NCBI RefSeq assembly: GCF_029760955.1
Contig: NZ_CP121682.1
Coordinates: 5,270,001-5,334,000, forward strand
DNA length: 64,000 nt
Reading direction: 5' to 3'
From: Streptomyces cathayae
GTDB taxonomy: Bacteria; Actinomycetota; Actinomycetes; Streptomycetales; Streptomycetaceae
Both the position numbers and the translations under genes were made by a program. This document shows positions 37,529 to 47,160 of the stretch, one piece after another (within the stretch, counting starts at the first letter, position 1; each line of letters opens with the position of its first letter). The notes under the pieces were generated by a model that was not told the origin of the DNA, searched no databases, and was given only the letters and a program-made list of their open reading frames with translations.

Positions 37529-38485
37529 CTACGCCGGGACGCGCACCTCGTCGCGGAGCTTCGTGGCGATGTCCGCGGCGGCGTCCTTCGTGATGTCCTT
37601 GGTGTTGTCACCGGGGGAGACCACCACGACCGTGCTGTAGTCCGCCCAGATGCAGAACCAGTTGGTGGTGTCCTGCTTGGTGAGGTTGTTCTTGCCCTTG
37701 CCGGCCTGGCACTTCATGACCGCACCGTCGAGCTCGACATCCTCGGGCTCGCCCACCAGCTCGGACAGGAGAGCGTTGTCCGAGCCCTTGCTCTTGGCGG
37801 TCTCCTTCTTGATGTTGGCGAAGAGCTTGTCCACGGCCGCCTCGGGGTCCTCGACCTCGCCGTAGGCGCCGAGGAAGGTCACGCCCTTCGCCTTGAGCAG
37901 CTCTTCCTGGCTGGGCAGGTCGGCCGGGTCGGGGTTCTTGAGGTCGTACCGGCTGAAGTCGGCCGTCGAGTACTGGGCGCCCACCGACTTGCCGTTCTTC
38001 ACCCCGCCCTTGGCCAGGTCCTGCGTGGTGCTGGAGCTCGAGTCCTCGCCGGCCTCACCGACCCGCGTGTACTCGCCCATCACCTTCTCCGGCGCCGAGA
38101 GCTTGTGCGGGCCGTCGTCCTCCACACCGCCGGGACCGCCTCCGCCGAACACGAAGTACACGCCGACACCGATCGCCACCACGACCGCCGTCGCGCCGAC
38201 GATCCAGCCGGCCTTCTTGGAGCCGCCGTCCGGCGCCGGGGGCTGCGGGGCGCCGTACGGGGCCTGGCCGTAGGGGGCCTGGCCGTAGGGGGGCTGCTGG
38301 GGCGGGACGCCCTGGCCGGGCTGGGCCGGGTAGCCGTAGCCGGGCTGGCCGGGCGGGGGCGCCTGCGGGGGGTAGCCGTAGCCGGGCTGCGGAGCCTGCG
38401 GCTGCTGGCCGTAGGGACCCGGCTGACCGTACGGTCCGGGCTGCTGGGGCTGCCCGCCGTACGGGCCCGGCTGGTTGTGGCTCAT
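37529..38485 (-). CDS. Membrane protein with Pro/Gln/Gly/Tyr-rich cytoplasmic N terminus
   Basis: 318 residues. The N-terminal ~95 residues are repeats of the type GPYGQP / PGYGYP / YGQAPYG, low-complexity and probably disordered. One transmembrane helix follows ([22 protein letters not shown]), then an extracytoplasmic domain of about 200 residues with two Cys (MKCQAGKG and WFCIWAD), probably disulfide-linked. The C-terminal domain resembles other streptomycete proteins of this build with no assigned function. ATG 38485 is the start. Convergent with clpX and divergent from valS. Confidence 0.75.
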   Translation of the reverse strand: MSHNQPGPYGGQPQQPGPYGQPGPYGQQPQAPQPGYGYPPQAPPPGQPGYGYPAQPGQGVPPQQPPYGQAPYGQAPYGAPQPPAPDGGSKKAGWIVGATAVVVAIGVGVYFVFGGGGPGGVEDDGPHKLSAPEKVMGEYTRVGEAGEDSSSSTTQDLAKGGVKNGKSVGAQYSTADFSRYDLKNPDPADLPSQEELLKAKGVTFLGAYGEVEDPEAAVDKLFANIKKETAKSKGSDNALLSELVGEPEDVELDGAVMKCQAGKGKNNLTKQDTTNWFCIWADYSTVVVVSPGDNTKDITKDAAADIATKLRDEVRVPA

Positions 38486-38623
38486 CTTCTGGGTTCCCCT
38501 CCAGATGTCTACGTGTCGTTGACATCCTGACTCAGAAGGGACGCGATCAAGCCAGCGGGGGGTGCACCGTTACAAAGGAATCGGGTTTCGGGACTGGGCC
38601 GTGACACCTCTAAACTGAGGCGC

Positions 38624-41245
38624 GTGACCGAGAACTCTCAGCAGCCGCAGCCGCCCACCCCCGAACTGCCGACCCAGTACGCGCCGGCCGACGTAGAGGG
38701 GCCGCTGTACGAGCGCTGGGTGGAGCGGGGCTACTTCGAGGCCGACGCCAAGAGCGGCAAACCCCCGTACACGATCGTCATCCCCCCGCCGAACGTCACG
38801 GGCAGCCTGCACCTCGGGCACGCCTTCGAGCACACGATCATCGACACCCTCACCCGCCGTGCGCGCATGCAGGGCTACGAGACGCTGTGGCAGCCCGGCA
38901 TGGACCACGCCGGCATCGCCACGCAGAACGTCGTCGAGCGGGAACTCGCCAAGGAGGGCAAGTCCCGGCACGACCTCGGCCGGGAGGCCTTCGTCGAGCG
39001 GGTCTGGCAGTGGAAGGACGAGTCCGGCGGACAGATCTCCGGCCAGATGCGGCGCCTCGGCGACGGCGTCGCCTGGTCGCGTGAGCGCTTCACCATGGAC
39101 GAGGGGCTGTCGAAGGCCGTCCAGACCGTCTTCAAGCGGCTCCACGACGACGAGCTGATCTACCGCGCCGAGCGCATCATCAACTGGTGCCCGCGCTGCC
39201 TGACCGCGATCTCCGACATCGAGGTCGACTACCAGGAGGACGACGGCGAGCTCGTCTCCATGAAGTACGGCGACGGGGACGAGACCATCGTCGTCGCCAC
39301 CACCCGAGCCGAGACGATGCTCGGCGACACCGCCGTCGCCGTCCACCCCGAGGACGAGCGGTACCGGCACCTGATCGGCAAGCTCGTCAAGCTGCCGCTG
39401 ACCGACCGCTCCATCCCGGTCGTCGCCGACGAGCACGTCGACCCCGAGTTCGGCACCGGCGCCGTCAAGGTGACCCCGGCGCACGACCCGAACGACTTCG
39501 AGATCGGCCGCCGCCACGACCTGCCGTCCCTCACCGTGATGGACGAGCACGCCGTCATCACCGTCCACGGCCCCTTCCAGGGCCTGGACCGGCTCGAGGC
39601 CCGCTCCGCCATCGTCGCCGCGCTGCGCGCCGAGGGCCGGATCGTCGCCGAGAAGCGGCCCTACGTCCACAGCGTCGGCCACTGCTCGCGCTGCAAGACC
39701 ACCGTCGAACCGCGGCTGTCCATGCAGTGGTGGGTCAAGGTCGGCCCGCTGGCGAAGGCGGCGGGTGACGCGGTCCGCGACGGCAAGGTCACGATCCACC
39801 CGCAGGAGATGGAGAAGCGGTACTTCGACTGGGTCGACAACCTGCACGACTGGTGCATCTCGCGGCAGCTGTGGTGGGGCCACCGCATCCCCGTCTGGTA
39901 CGGGCCGGACGGAGAGGTCGTCTGCGTCGGTCCGGACGAGGAGCCGCCGGCCGGCGAGGGCTGGCACCAGGACACCGACGTCCTCGACACCTGGTTCTCC
40001 TCCGGCCTGTGGCCGTTCTCCACGCTCGGCTGGCCCGAACAGACCGAGTCGCTCGCGAAGTTCTACCCGAACTCCGTCCTGGTCACCGGCTACGACATCC
40101 TCTTCTTCTGGGTCGCCCGGATGATGATGTTCGGCCTGTACGCGATGGACGGCACCCCGCCGTTCCGCACCATCGCCCTGCACGGCATGGTCCGCGACCA
40201 GTTCGGCAAGAAGATGTCGAAGTCCTTCGGCAACGCGGTCAACCCGCTGGACTGGATGGACAAGTACGGCTCCGACGCCCTGCGCTTCACCCTCGCGCGC
40301 GGCGCCAACCCGGGCGTCGACGTGCCGATCGGCGAGGACTGGGTCCAGGGCTCGCGCAACTTCGCCAACAAGATCTGGAACGCCACCCGCTTCGCGCTGA
40401 TGAACGGCGCCACGGTCGAGGGTCCGCTGCCGGACGCCTCGAAGATGTCCTCCACCGACCGCTGGATCCTGTCCCGGCTGAACTCCGTCGTCGCCGAAGT
40501 CGACGCGTTCTACGACGACTTCCAGTTCGCCAAGCTGTCCGACGCGCTGTTCCACTTCGCCTGGGACGAGGTCTTCGACTGGTACGTCGAGCTGTCCAAG
40601 ACGACGTTCCAGGCGGGTGGCGAGCCGGCCGAGGTCAGCAAGCGGGTCCTCGGCGAGGTCCTCGACGTCACGCTGCGGCTGCTGCACCCGGTGGTCCCGT
40701 TCGTCACCGAGACGCTGTGGACGACGCTGACCGGCGGTGAGTCGGTCGTCATCGCCGACTGGCCGGGGGACAGCGGCTTCCGGGACGCCGGCGCCGAGCG
40801 GGAGATCGAGACGCTCCAGTCGGTCATCACCGAGGTCCGCCGCTTCCGCGCCGACCAGGGCCTGCAGCCCGGCCAGCGGGTCCCCGCCCGGCTGACCCTC
40901 GACGGTTCGGCCCTCGCCCCGCACGAGCCGGCGATCCGGCAGCTGCTGCGCCTCCAGCCGGAGGGCGACGCGTTCACCGCGACGGCGACCCTGCCGGTGG
41001 CGGGCGTCGAGGTCGCCCTGGACCTCTCCGGGGTGATCGACTTCGCGGCGGAGCGCAAGCGCCTGGCCAAGGACCTGGCCGCCGCGCAGAAGGAGCGCCA
41101 GCAGGCGGAGGCCAAGCTGGGCAACGAGGCGTTCCTGGCGAAGGCCCCCGACCACGTGGTCGACAAGATCCGTACGCGGCTGGCCAAGGCGGACGAGGAC
41201 ATCGCCCGCATCCAGACCCAGCTGGACCGGCTGCCCCCGGCGTAA
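38624..41245 (+). CDS. valS: Valyl-tRNA synthetase
   Basis: Class I aminoacyl-tRNA synthetase charging tRNA-Val and editing Thr-tRNA. 873 residues. HIGH motif as HLGH (63-66) and KMSKS at 530-534. The editing domain contains [22 protein letters not shown], and the C-terminal coiled-coil ([24 protein letters not shown]) binds tRNA. GTG 38624 lies 7 nt after TAAACT (38611-38616), consistent with leaderless translation. I see no T-box leader. A terminator follows. Confidence 0.97.
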   Translation: MTENSQQPQPPTPELPTQYAPADVEGPLYERWVERGYFEADAKSGKPPYTIVIPPPNVTGSLHLGHAFEHTIIDTLTRRARMQGYETLWQPGMDHAGIATQNVVERELAKEGKSRHDLGREAFVERVWQWKDESGGQISGQMRRLGDGVAWSRERFTMDEGLSKAVQTVFKRLHDDELIYRAERIINWCPRCLTAISDIEVDYQEDDGELVSMKYGDGDETIVVATTRAETMLGDTAVAVHPEDERYRHLIGKLVKLPLTDRSIPVVADEHVDPEFGTGAVKVTPAHDPNDFEIGRRHDLPSLTVMDEHAVITVHGPFQGLDRLEARSAIVAALRAEGRIVAEKRPYVHSVGHCSRCKTTVEPRLSMQWWVKVGPLAKAAGDAVRDGKVTIHPQEMEKRYFDWVDNLHDWCISRQLWWGHRIPVWYGPDGEVVCVGPDEEPPAGEGWHQDTDVLDTWFSSGLWPFSTLGWPEQTESLAKFYPNSVLVTGYDILFFWVARMMMFGLYAMDGTPPFRTIALHGMVRDQFGKKMSKSFGNAVNPLDWMDKYGSDALRFTLARGANPGVDVPIGEDWVQGSRNFANKIWNATRFALMNGATVEGPLPDASKMSSTDRWILSRLNSVVAEVDAFYDDFQFAKLSDALFHFAWDEVFDWYVELSKTTFQAGGEPAEVSKRVLGEVLDVTLRLLHPVVPFVTETLWTTLTGGESVVIADWPGDSGFRDAGAEREIETLQSVITEVRRFRADQGLQPGQRVPARLTLDGSALAPHEPAIRQLLRLQPEGDAFTATATLPVAGVEVALDLSGVIDFAAERKRLAKDLAAAQKERQQAEAKLGNEAFLAKAPDHVVDKIRTRLAKADEDIARIQTQLDRLPPA

Positions 41246-41272
41246 CCGCGCGCCGCGCGCCGCGAACCGAGA

Positions 41273-41315
41273 CCGACGGCCCCCGGAACCCGAGCACGGT
41301 TGTGGGGGCCGTCGG
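41273..41315 (+). terminator. Terminator of valS
   Basis: A 12-bp stem (41273-41284 with 41304-41315) closes a 19-nt loop, 28 nt past the stop. Confidence 0.7.
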
Positions 41316-41359
41316 CTGCCGTGGAAGGGGGCGCGGGCCGGGTACGTAGACTGGGCTCC

Positions 41360-42886
41360 GTGAGTGAGCTCCCCCCGAACGACAGCGAGCAGCCCGGCTC
41401 CGGCGACCCCCTCGACCCCTTCGAGGAGATCATCGGGGCCGAGACGGAACGAGACCCCGACCTCGCGGTGATCGAGGCCGGCAGCCGCACCCTGCGCACG
41501 CAGGGCGGCCCGCCGCAGGCCGAGGTGCCCGCGCGGCCGGCCGACCCCGAGGTGGACAGGGCGCTGCGGGAGGTCGAGGGGGAGCTGGCGTCCCGCTGGG
41601 GCGAGACCAAGCTGGAACCGTCGGTCAGCCGTATCGCCGCGCTGATGGACGTGCTGGGCGAGCCGCAGCGCGCGTACCCCTCGATCCACATCACCGGCAC
41701 CAACGGCAAGACGTCCACCGCCCGCATGATCGAGGTCCTCCTCGGCGCCTTCGAACTGCGCACGGGCCGGTACACCTCGCCGCACGTCCAGTCGGTCACC
41801 GAACGGATCAGCCTCGACGGGGCGCCGATCTCCGCCGAGCGGTTCGTGGAGACGTACCAGGACGTCAAGCCGTACGTCGAGATGGTCGACTCCCGGCAGG
41901 AGTACCGGCTGTCCTTCTTCGAGGTGCTCACGGGCATGGCGTACGCGGCGTTCGCCGACGCACCGGTGGACGTCGCCGTCGTCGAGGTCGGCATGGGCGG
42001 CACCTGGGACGCCACCAACGTGATCGACGGGAGCGTCGCCGTCGTGACGCCGATCGACCTCGACCACACCGACCGGCTCGGCGCCACGCCCGCCGAGATC
42101 GCCACAGAGAAGGCCGGCGTCATCAAGCCGGACGCGACGGTGATCATGGCCCAGCAGCCGGTCGACGCGGCCCAGGTGCTGCTGAAGAAGGCCGTCGAGG
42201 CCGATGCGACGGTGGCCCGGGAAGGGCTCGAGTTCGGGGTCGTCGACCGGCAGGTCGCCGTCGGCGGCCAGCAGGTGACCCTGCGCGGCCTCGGCGGGGA
42301 GTACCCCGACCTGTACCTGCCGCTGCACGGCGCCCACCAGGCGCACAACGCGGCCGTGGCGCTCGCCGCCGTGGAGGCGTTCTTCGGCGTCGGCGCGCAG
42401 CGGGCCGAACCGCTCGACCTCGACACCGTGCGGGGGGCGTTCGCCGCCGTCGCCTCACCGGGCCGGCTGGAGGTCGTACGCCGCTCGCCCACCGTCGTGC
42501 TGGACGCCGCCCACAACCCGGCGGGCGCGCGGGCCGCGGCCACGGCGATCGGGGAGGCGTTCCAGTTCAGCCGGCTCATCGGCGTGGTGGGCGCCAGCGG
42601 CGACAAGAACGTGCGCGGGCTGCTCGAGGCCTTCGAGCCGGTCTTCGCCGAGATCGTCGTCACCCGGAACTCCAGCCACCGCGCGATGGACGTCGACGAA
42701 CTGGCGGGGATCGCCGTCGAGGTGTTCGGCGAGGACCGCGTCCAGGTCGAACCCCGGCTGCCCGACGCGCTGGAGGCCGCGATCACGCTGGCCGAGGAGG
42801 AGGGCGAGTTCACCGGAGCCGGTGTGCTCGTCACCGGTTCCGTCATCACCGTCGGCGAGGCCCGACTGCTTCTGGGAAGGAGCTGA
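41360..42886 (+). CDS. folC: Folylpolyglutamate synthase / dihydrofolate synthase
   Basis: Adds glutamate to folates. 508 residues from GTG 41360, 7 nt after TAGACT (41347-41352). Mur-ligase fold: P-loop [13 protein letters not shown], then [31 protein letters not shown] and the C-terminal [14 protein letters not shown]. The N-terminal ~75 residues are an acidic extension typical of actinobacteria. A DUF4233 membrane gene follows 6 nt later. Confidence 0.95.
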   Translation: MSELPPNDSEQPGSGDPLDPFEEIIGAETERDPDLAVIEAGSRTLRTQGGPPQAEVPARPADPEVDRALREVEGELASRWGETKLEPSVSRIAALMDVLGEPQRAYPSIHITGTNGKTSTARMIEVLLGAFELRTGRYTSPHVQSVTERISLDGAPISAERFVETYQDVKPYVEMVDSRQEYRLSFFEVLTGMAYAAFADAPVDVAVVEVGMGGTWDATNVIDGSVAVVTPIDLDHTDRLGATPAEIATEKAGVIKPDATVIMAQQPVDAAQVLLKKAVEADATVAREGLEFGVVDRQVAVGGQQVTLRGLGGEYPDLYLPLHGAHQAHNAAVALAAVEAFFGVGAQRAEPLDLDTVRGAFAAVASPGRLEVVRRSPTVVLDAAHNPAGARAAATAIGEAFQFSRLIGVVGASGDKNVRGLLEAFEPVFAEIVVTRNSSHRAMDVDELAGIAVEVFGEDRVQVEPRLPDALEAAITLAEEEGEFTGAGVLVTGSVITVGEARLLLGRS

Positions 42887-42892
42887 GAAACC

Positions 42893-43231
42893 GTGCGTAC
42901 ACTCTGCGCTTCGACCCTGATCAGCGAGGTCTTCGTCATCGGCTTCGCCGGACTGGTCGCGATGAAGGACCCGGACCTCTCCGTCACCATGGTGTGGACG
43001 GTGTGCGGCATCGCCATGTTCCTGTGCGTGGCGCTGTGCGGGATGATCACCCGGCCCGGCGGCGTCGCCCTCGGCTGGGCCCTGCAGCTCGCCCTGTTCG
43101 CCTCCGGCTTCTTCGTCCCGACGATGTTCTTCCTGGGCGTGCTGTTCGCGGTGCTGTGGTGGGCCTCGGTGCACTACGGGCGGAAGATCGACGAGGCGAA
43201 GGCCCGGTTCGCCGCGCACCAGTCGGCTTAG
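42893..43231 (+). CDS. DUF4233 membrane protein
   Basis: 112 residues with four hydrophobic helices ([63 protein letters not shown]). The [22 protein letters not shown] start and the C-terminal [10 protein letters not shown] fit the DUF4233 family, usually found between folC and ndk in actinobacteria. GTG 42893 lies 6 nt after folC with GGAAGGAG upstream, so translation is coupled. Function unknown. Confidence 0.85.
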   Translation: MRTLCASTLISEVFVIGFAGLVAMKDPDLSVTMVWTVCGIAMFLCVALCGMITRPGGVALGWALQLALFASGFFVPTMFFLGVLFAVLWWASVHYGRKIDEAKARFAAHQSA

Positions 43232-43446
43232 CCGGTGTTGTCGGTGCCGGGTGCTTCACTGTGCTCGGCACCTGGGCCTTCTCCGCCAACGCGGAGATGA
43301 TCCCGGCTTGCCCTTGTGCTCGGCGCACTGCTGATCGTGCTCCCCGCGGTGGCGGGGCTGTCGGACGGGGTCCAGGTGACGGCCTTGCCGCCCCACCGGG
43401 TAGCCTCGGGCCAGTCGATTTTCTGGCCTGCAAGGAGCCGCACACC

Positions 43447-43860
43447 ATGACCCAGCGCACCCTCGTCCTCCTGAAGCCGGATGCCGTCCGCCGCTCACTG
43501 GTCGGCGAGATCATCAGCCGTATCGAGCGCAAGGCCGGCTGGCGGATCACCGCGCTGGAGCTGCGGACCCTGGACCGTGCCACTCTGGAGCAGCACTACG
43601 AGGAGCACGTCGGCCGCCCGTTCTACGAGCCGCTGATGGAGTTCATGGCCTCCGGCCCGGTCGTGGCGATGATCGTCGAGGGTGAGCGGGTCATCGAGGG
43701 AGTGCGTCAACTGGCCGGTCCGACCGACCCGGTCGCCGCGGCCCCGGGATCGATCCGCGGCGACTTCGGCGTGATCGTCCGGGAGAACCTGATCCACGCC
43801 TCCGACTCGGAGGAGTCCGCCGAGCGCGAGGTGAAGATCTTCTTCCCCGGCCACGCGTGA
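43447..43860 (+). CDS. ndk: Nucleoside diphosphate kinase
   Basis: Balances NTP pools by transferring gamma-phosphates via a phospho-His. 137 residues. [13 protein letters not shown] at the N terminus, [13 protein letters not shown] and GSIRGDFGV in the middle, and the active His117 in [11 protein letters not shown] 43447 has GCAAGGAG upstream. A TAGCCT -10-like hexamer lies near 43399. The 215-nt upstream gap contains a short hydrophobic open frame whose TGA overlaps this ATG. Confidence 0.97.
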   Translation: MTQRTLVLLKPDAVRRSLVGEIISRIERKAGWRITALELRTLDRATLEQHYEEHVGRPFYEPLMEFMASGPVVAMIVEGERVIEGVRQLAGPTDPVAAAPGSIRGDFGVIVRENLIHASDSEESAEREVKIFFPGHA

Positions 43861-43932
43861 CGTCCCGCCCACCGAGACCGCGCATAACAATCGCATAGCG
43901 GCCGTGCGCTGCGCTGTGGCCGTCCGGCGGCT

Positions 43933-43962
43933 GGTCTGGGGGCTTCGCCCCCAGACCTTTTT
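43933..43962 (+). terminator. Intrinsic terminator of ndk
   Basis: GGTCTGGGGG and CCCCCAGACC arms (43933-43942, 43948-43957) with a CTTCG loop, followed by five T (43958-43962): a textbook intrinsic terminator, unusual in this genome for its U-tract. Confidence 0.9.
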
Positions 43963-44178
43963 GACATATGCGTGGCGTTCGGGGGAACGCATGCCTCCGA
44001 TGGCCCGTCTCCACAAGCAACCGAACCCGCCATCTGATGACAATGGCGAAGACCCTCGCGCAGTGTTCGCGAAGGCGCGTCTACGATGGAACCCTTCGCG
44101 TCACCGCACCCACCTCGCCGACCTGAAAAGCCCTCAAAAGCCAGTGGGAAGGCCAGACGAATCCTCATGGGGAACTCT

Positions 44179-45198
44179 ATGTCGTTCATCGGCCGTGACA
44201 TGGCTGTCGACCTCGGGACCGCCAACACGCTGGTGTACGTGAGAGGTCGCGGAATCGTACTCAACGAGCCGTCCGTCGTCGCGATCAACACCAATACCGG
44301 TGGCATCCTCGCGGTCGGGTCCGAGGCGAAGAAGATGATCGGGCGCACCCCCGGCAACATCGTCGCCGTACGCCCGCTGAAGGACGGCGTCATCGCCGAC
44401 TTCGAGATCACCGAGCGGATGCTCCGCTACTTCATCCTGAAGATCCACAAGCGGCGGTATCTGGCCCGTCCGCGGGTCGTCGTCTGTGTCCCCTCGGGCA
44501 TCACCGGCGTCGAGCGCCGTGCCGTCATCGAGGCGTCGTCCCAGGCCGGCGCCCGTCAGGTGCACATCATCGAGGAGCCCATGGCGGCCGCCATCGGCTC
44601 CGGCCTGCCGGTCCACGAGGCCACGGGCAACATGGTGGTGGACATCGGCGGCGGCACCACGGAGGTCGCGGTCATCTCCCTCGGCGGCATCGTCACCGCC
44701 CAGTCCATCCGGGTCGCGGGCGACGAACTGGACAACGCGATCATCCAGCACATCAAGAAGGAGTACTCCCTCCTGCTGGGTGAGCGCTCGGCCGAGCAGA
44801 TCAAGCTCACCATCGGTTCGGCGTACGACCTCGACTCGGACGAACACACCGAGATCCGCGGCCGGGACCTGGTCTCCGGGCTGCCCAAGACCGTGGTCAT
44901 CTCCGCCGAGGAAGTGCGCAAGGCGATCGAGGAGCCGGTCAACGCCATCGTGGACGCGGTCAAGACCACCCTGGACAAGTGCCCGCCGGAGCTGTCCGGC
45001 GACATCATGGACCGGGGCATCGTGCTGACCGGCGGCGGAGCGCTGCTGCGCGGTCTGGACGAGCGGCTGCGCCGCGAGACGGGCATGCCCATCCACATCG
45101 CCGAGGACCCGCTGGACAGTGTGGCGCTCGGCTCCGGAAAGTGCGTGGAGGAGTTCGAGGCGCTCCAGCAGGTGCTGGACGCCCAGCCGCGCAGATGA
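44179..45198 (+). CDS. mreB: Rod-shape-determining actin homologue MreB
   Basis: 339 residues from ATG 44179, chosen for the GGGGA 5 nt upstream; ATG 44167 lacks a site. Actin-fold phosphate loops: [11 protein letters not shown] and [12 protein letters not shown], with adenosine-binding [13 protein letters not shown]. In Streptomyces MreB acts in sporulation septa and spore-wall synthesis. First gene of the mreBCD-pbp2-rodA cluster; the next gene follows after a 246-nt repeat-rich gap. Confidence 0.97.
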   Translation: MSFIGRDMAVDLGTANTLVYVRGRGIVLNEPSVVAINTNTGGILAVGSEAKKMIGRTPGNIVAVRPLKDGVIADFEITERMLRYFILKIHKRRYLARPRVVVCVPSGITGVERRAVIEASSQAGARQVHIIEEPMAAAIGSGLPVHEATGNMVVDIGGGTTEVAVISLGGIVTAQSIRVAGDELDNAIIQHIKKEYSLLLGERSAEQIKLTIGSAYDLDSDEHTEIRGRDLVSGLPKTVVISAEEVRKAIEEPVNAIVDAVKTTLDKCPPELSGDIMDRGIVLTGGGALLRGLDERLRRETGMPIHIAEDPLDSVALGSGKCVEEFEALQQVLDAQPRR

Positions 45199-45213
45199 CG
45201 TGGCTCTTCGATT

Positions 45214-45247
45214 CCGCCGTACGGGGCGATCTCCTCTCGTACGGCGG
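45214..45247 (+). terminator. Hairpin after mreB (attenuator or partial terminator)
   Basis: CCGCCGTACG (45214-45223) and CGTACGGCGG (45238-45247), 15 nt past the mreB stop. It could reduce read-through into mreC. Confidence 0.6.
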
Positions 45248-45277
45248 ATCGTTGATATAGAGACATAAGCTGACCCC

Positions 45278-45376
45278 CCGTAGTTCCCGGACCCGGAGAA
45301 CCGTAGATCCTCAGATCTGAAGATCCGTAGGTCATCGGAGCCGTGGTTCCCGTAGTCACCCGTAATTCCCCGTATT
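45278..45376. repeat. Degenerate CCGTAG repeat leader of mreC
   Basis: CCGTAG occurs at 45278, 45301, 45325 and 45350, with CCGTGG at 45341 and CCGTAA/CCGTAT at 45360 and 45370; the main copies are 23-25 nt apart. A TCAGATCTGA palindrome lies between the second and third. Local GC is lower than in the flanking genes. Confidence 0.6.
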
Positions 45377-45444
45377 TTCCGACCCCTTCGGTACCACCCC
45401 GTTTTCGCTACCCGTTCTCGACGAGGAAGGCACGGCCGTCGCAC

Positions 45445-46386
45445 GTGAGGGACACACGAGAGAGCCGGCTGCTCCTGGTGCTGCTGATCACCACCGCTTT
45501 CGCACTGATCACGGTGGACATCCGCGGCGGAGAGGATTCACCGGTCGACGGTGCCCGACAAGCCGCGGCGACGGTCTTCGGCCCGATCGAGAACGGAGTG
45601 GCCGGCGCGGTCGACCCGATCGGCAACGCCGTCTCCGCGGTCCGCGACTCCGGTGACCGGCACGACCGGCTCGCCGAACTGGAGCGGGAGAACGCCGCGC
45701 TCAAGGCCGAACTCGGCAGCGACGACCGCAACCGCAGCAGGGCCAGACAGCTCGACACGTTGCTGAAGGTCGCCGGCCAGGGCCAGTACGGCATCAAGGG
45801 CGCCCAGGTCATCGCCATAGGAGCGGCCCAGGGCTTCTCCTGGACCATCACCATCGACGTCGGCGCCGCCGACGGCGTCGAGCGCGACATGACCGTCCTC
45901 AACGGCGACGGACTCGTCGGCCGGGTCACCACCGTCGGCCCGAACACCGCCACCGTGCTGCTCGCCAACGACCCCGACTTCACCGTGGGCACCCGGATGG
46001 AGGCCGGCGACGAACTCGGCTTCGCCTCCGGCCAGGGCGACCGGCCCCTGCGCGTCGAACTCCTCAACGGCAAGGCCGAGATCAAGAAGGGCGACCGGCT
46101 GGTCACCTTCGGCTCACAGGCCGACAAGCCGTTCGTGCCCGGCGTCCCCGTCGGCACCGTCTCCCGGGTCGACCCCTCCGGCGGCGGCCTCACCCGTACC
46201 CTCTACGTCACGCCGTTCGTCGGCTTCACCAAGCTCGACGTCGTCGGTGTGGTCGTCCAGGCCCCCGAGAAGGACCCGCGCGACACGGTGCTGCCCAAGA
46301 AGCCGAAGCCCACGCCCACGCCCACCGTCACGGTGACCGTCACCCCGTCAGCCCCGGCCGGCGGCCAGGACCAGCAAGAGCAGTAG
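45445..46386 (+). CDS. mreC: Rod-shape-determining protein MreC
   Basis: 313 residues from GTG 45445 (RDTRESRLLLVLL). One N-terminal transmembrane helix (LLLVLLITTAFALITVDI), a short coiled coil (ELERENAALKAELG, ~residues 75-95), then two beta-barrel domains typical of MreC (IGAAQGFSWTITIDVGAADG, NGDGLVGRVTTVG, FVPGVPVGTVSRV). The Pro/Thr/Val tail is disordered. It links MreB to the PBP2-RodA synthase in the elongation complex. The ribosome site is distant (AGGAAGG ~15 nt upstream), so the start is moderately certain. Confidence 0.93.
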   Translation: MRDTRESRLLLVLLITTAFALITVDIRGGEDSPVDGARQAAATVFGPIENGVAGAVDPIGNAVSAVRDSGDRHDRLAELERENAALKAELGSDDRNRSRARQLDTLLKVAGQGQYGIKGAQVIAIGAAQGFSWTITIDVGAADGVERDMTVLNGDGLVGRVTTVGPNTATVLLANDPDFTVGTRMEAGDELGFASGQGDRPLRVELLNGKAEIKKGDRLVTFGSQADKPFVPGVPVGTVSRVDPSGGGLTRTLYVTPFVGFTKLDVVGVVVQAPEKDPRDTVLPKKPKPTPTPTVTVTVTPSAPAGGQDQQEQ

Positions 46387-46399
46387 GAGCTGTCACCTC

Positions 46400-47065
46400 A
46401 TGCGCGTCAACCGGATCCTGCTCTCCAGCTCACTGGTCGTGGTGGCCCTGGTGATCCAGGTGAGCGTCCTCGCCCGCCTCCATCTTCCGGGCGCCGTCCC
46501 CGACCTGCTCCTCCTGACGGTCCTCGGCCTCGCCCTGGTCTACGGCCATGTCGGCGGCTCCCTCGTCGGCTTCGCCGCCGGACTCCTCGCCGACCTGGCC
46601 CCGCCCGCCGACCACGCCGTCGGCCGCTACGCCCTGGTGCTGTGCGTCGTCGGCTACCTCGCCGGACTGGTCAAGCCCGAGAGCGGCCAGGTGAGATCGG
46701 CGACCGGCCCGATGGCCGTGGTGGTCGCCGCGGCCATCGGCACCACCCTGCTCTACGCCGGTGTCGGCGCCCTCGTCGGCGACACCGCGGCCCGCAACGT
46801 CGGCCTCGGCGGACTGCTCCTCAGCGCGGCCCTGTACGACCTGCTGCTGGCCCCCTTCGTCGTCCCCGGGGTCATGGCCCTGGCCCGGCGCGCCGAGAAC
46901 GATCCACTCGCCGAGAACAGTTCCGCCAAGTCCGGTGACGTCGCCTCCGGCTGGAGCGCGGGCGGCACCGGACTGCGCATCGGCGCCCAGCGGGGCCTGC
47001 GGGCGAAGGCGGCGCGGGCGCGGGTGGCGCGGGCCGGCCGCATCAAGGGGGTCAAGCGCCTGTGA
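46400..47065 (+). CDS. mreD: Rod-shape-determining protein MreD
   Basis: 221 residues, about five transmembrane helices (ILLSSSLVVVALVIQVSVL through DLLLAPFVVPGVMAL) and a basic cytoplasmic tail (ARVARAGRIKGVKRL). Membrane partner of MreC in cell-wall elongation. ATG 46400 lies 13 nt after mreC with GGAGCTG upstream. The stop TGA overlaps a GTG opening a short bridging frame into pbp2. Confidence 0.92.
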   Translation: MRVNRILLSSSLVVVALVIQVSVLARLHLPGAVPDLLLLTVLGLALVYGHVGGSLVGFAAGLLADLAPPADHAVGRYALVLCVVGYLAGLVKPESGQVRSATGPMAVVVAAAIGTTLLYAGVGALVGDTAARNVGLGGLLLSAALYDLLLAPFVVPGVMALARRAENDPLAENSSAKSGDVASGWSAGGTGLRIGAQRGLRAKAARARVARAGRIKGVKRL

Positions 47066-47160
47066 CACCGCAGAACCTCACCGAGGGGGAGGAAACCGCC
47101 GTGCCCTCCCACCCGTCTCCCACCGCCACCCTCAACGGAATGGGCTGCGCCCATGACTAA
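47062..47160 (+). CDS. Possible short bridging ORF between mreD and pbp2
   Basis: A 32-codon frame from GTG 47062 (overlapping the mreD stop as GTGA) to TAA 47158-47160, which overlaps the pbp2 ATG. An internal GTG at 47101 has a very strong GAGGGGGAGGAA site 6 nt upstream. The pbp2 ATG itself has only a weak site, so this frame may exist to deliver ribosomes to pbp2. No homology is recognised. Confidence 0.35.
   Translation: MTPQNLTEGEETAVPSHPSPTATLNGMGCAHD

Noticed and set aside
38570..42346. Minus-strand frame of about 1250 codons over valS and folC
   Set aside because: No domain signal; valS and folC on the plus strand are certain. High third-position GC leaves antisense frames open.
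43961..43966. TTGACA as the -35 of the mreB promoter
   Set aside because: It overlaps the ndk terminator U-tract and has no -10 hexamer 16-19 nt downstream.
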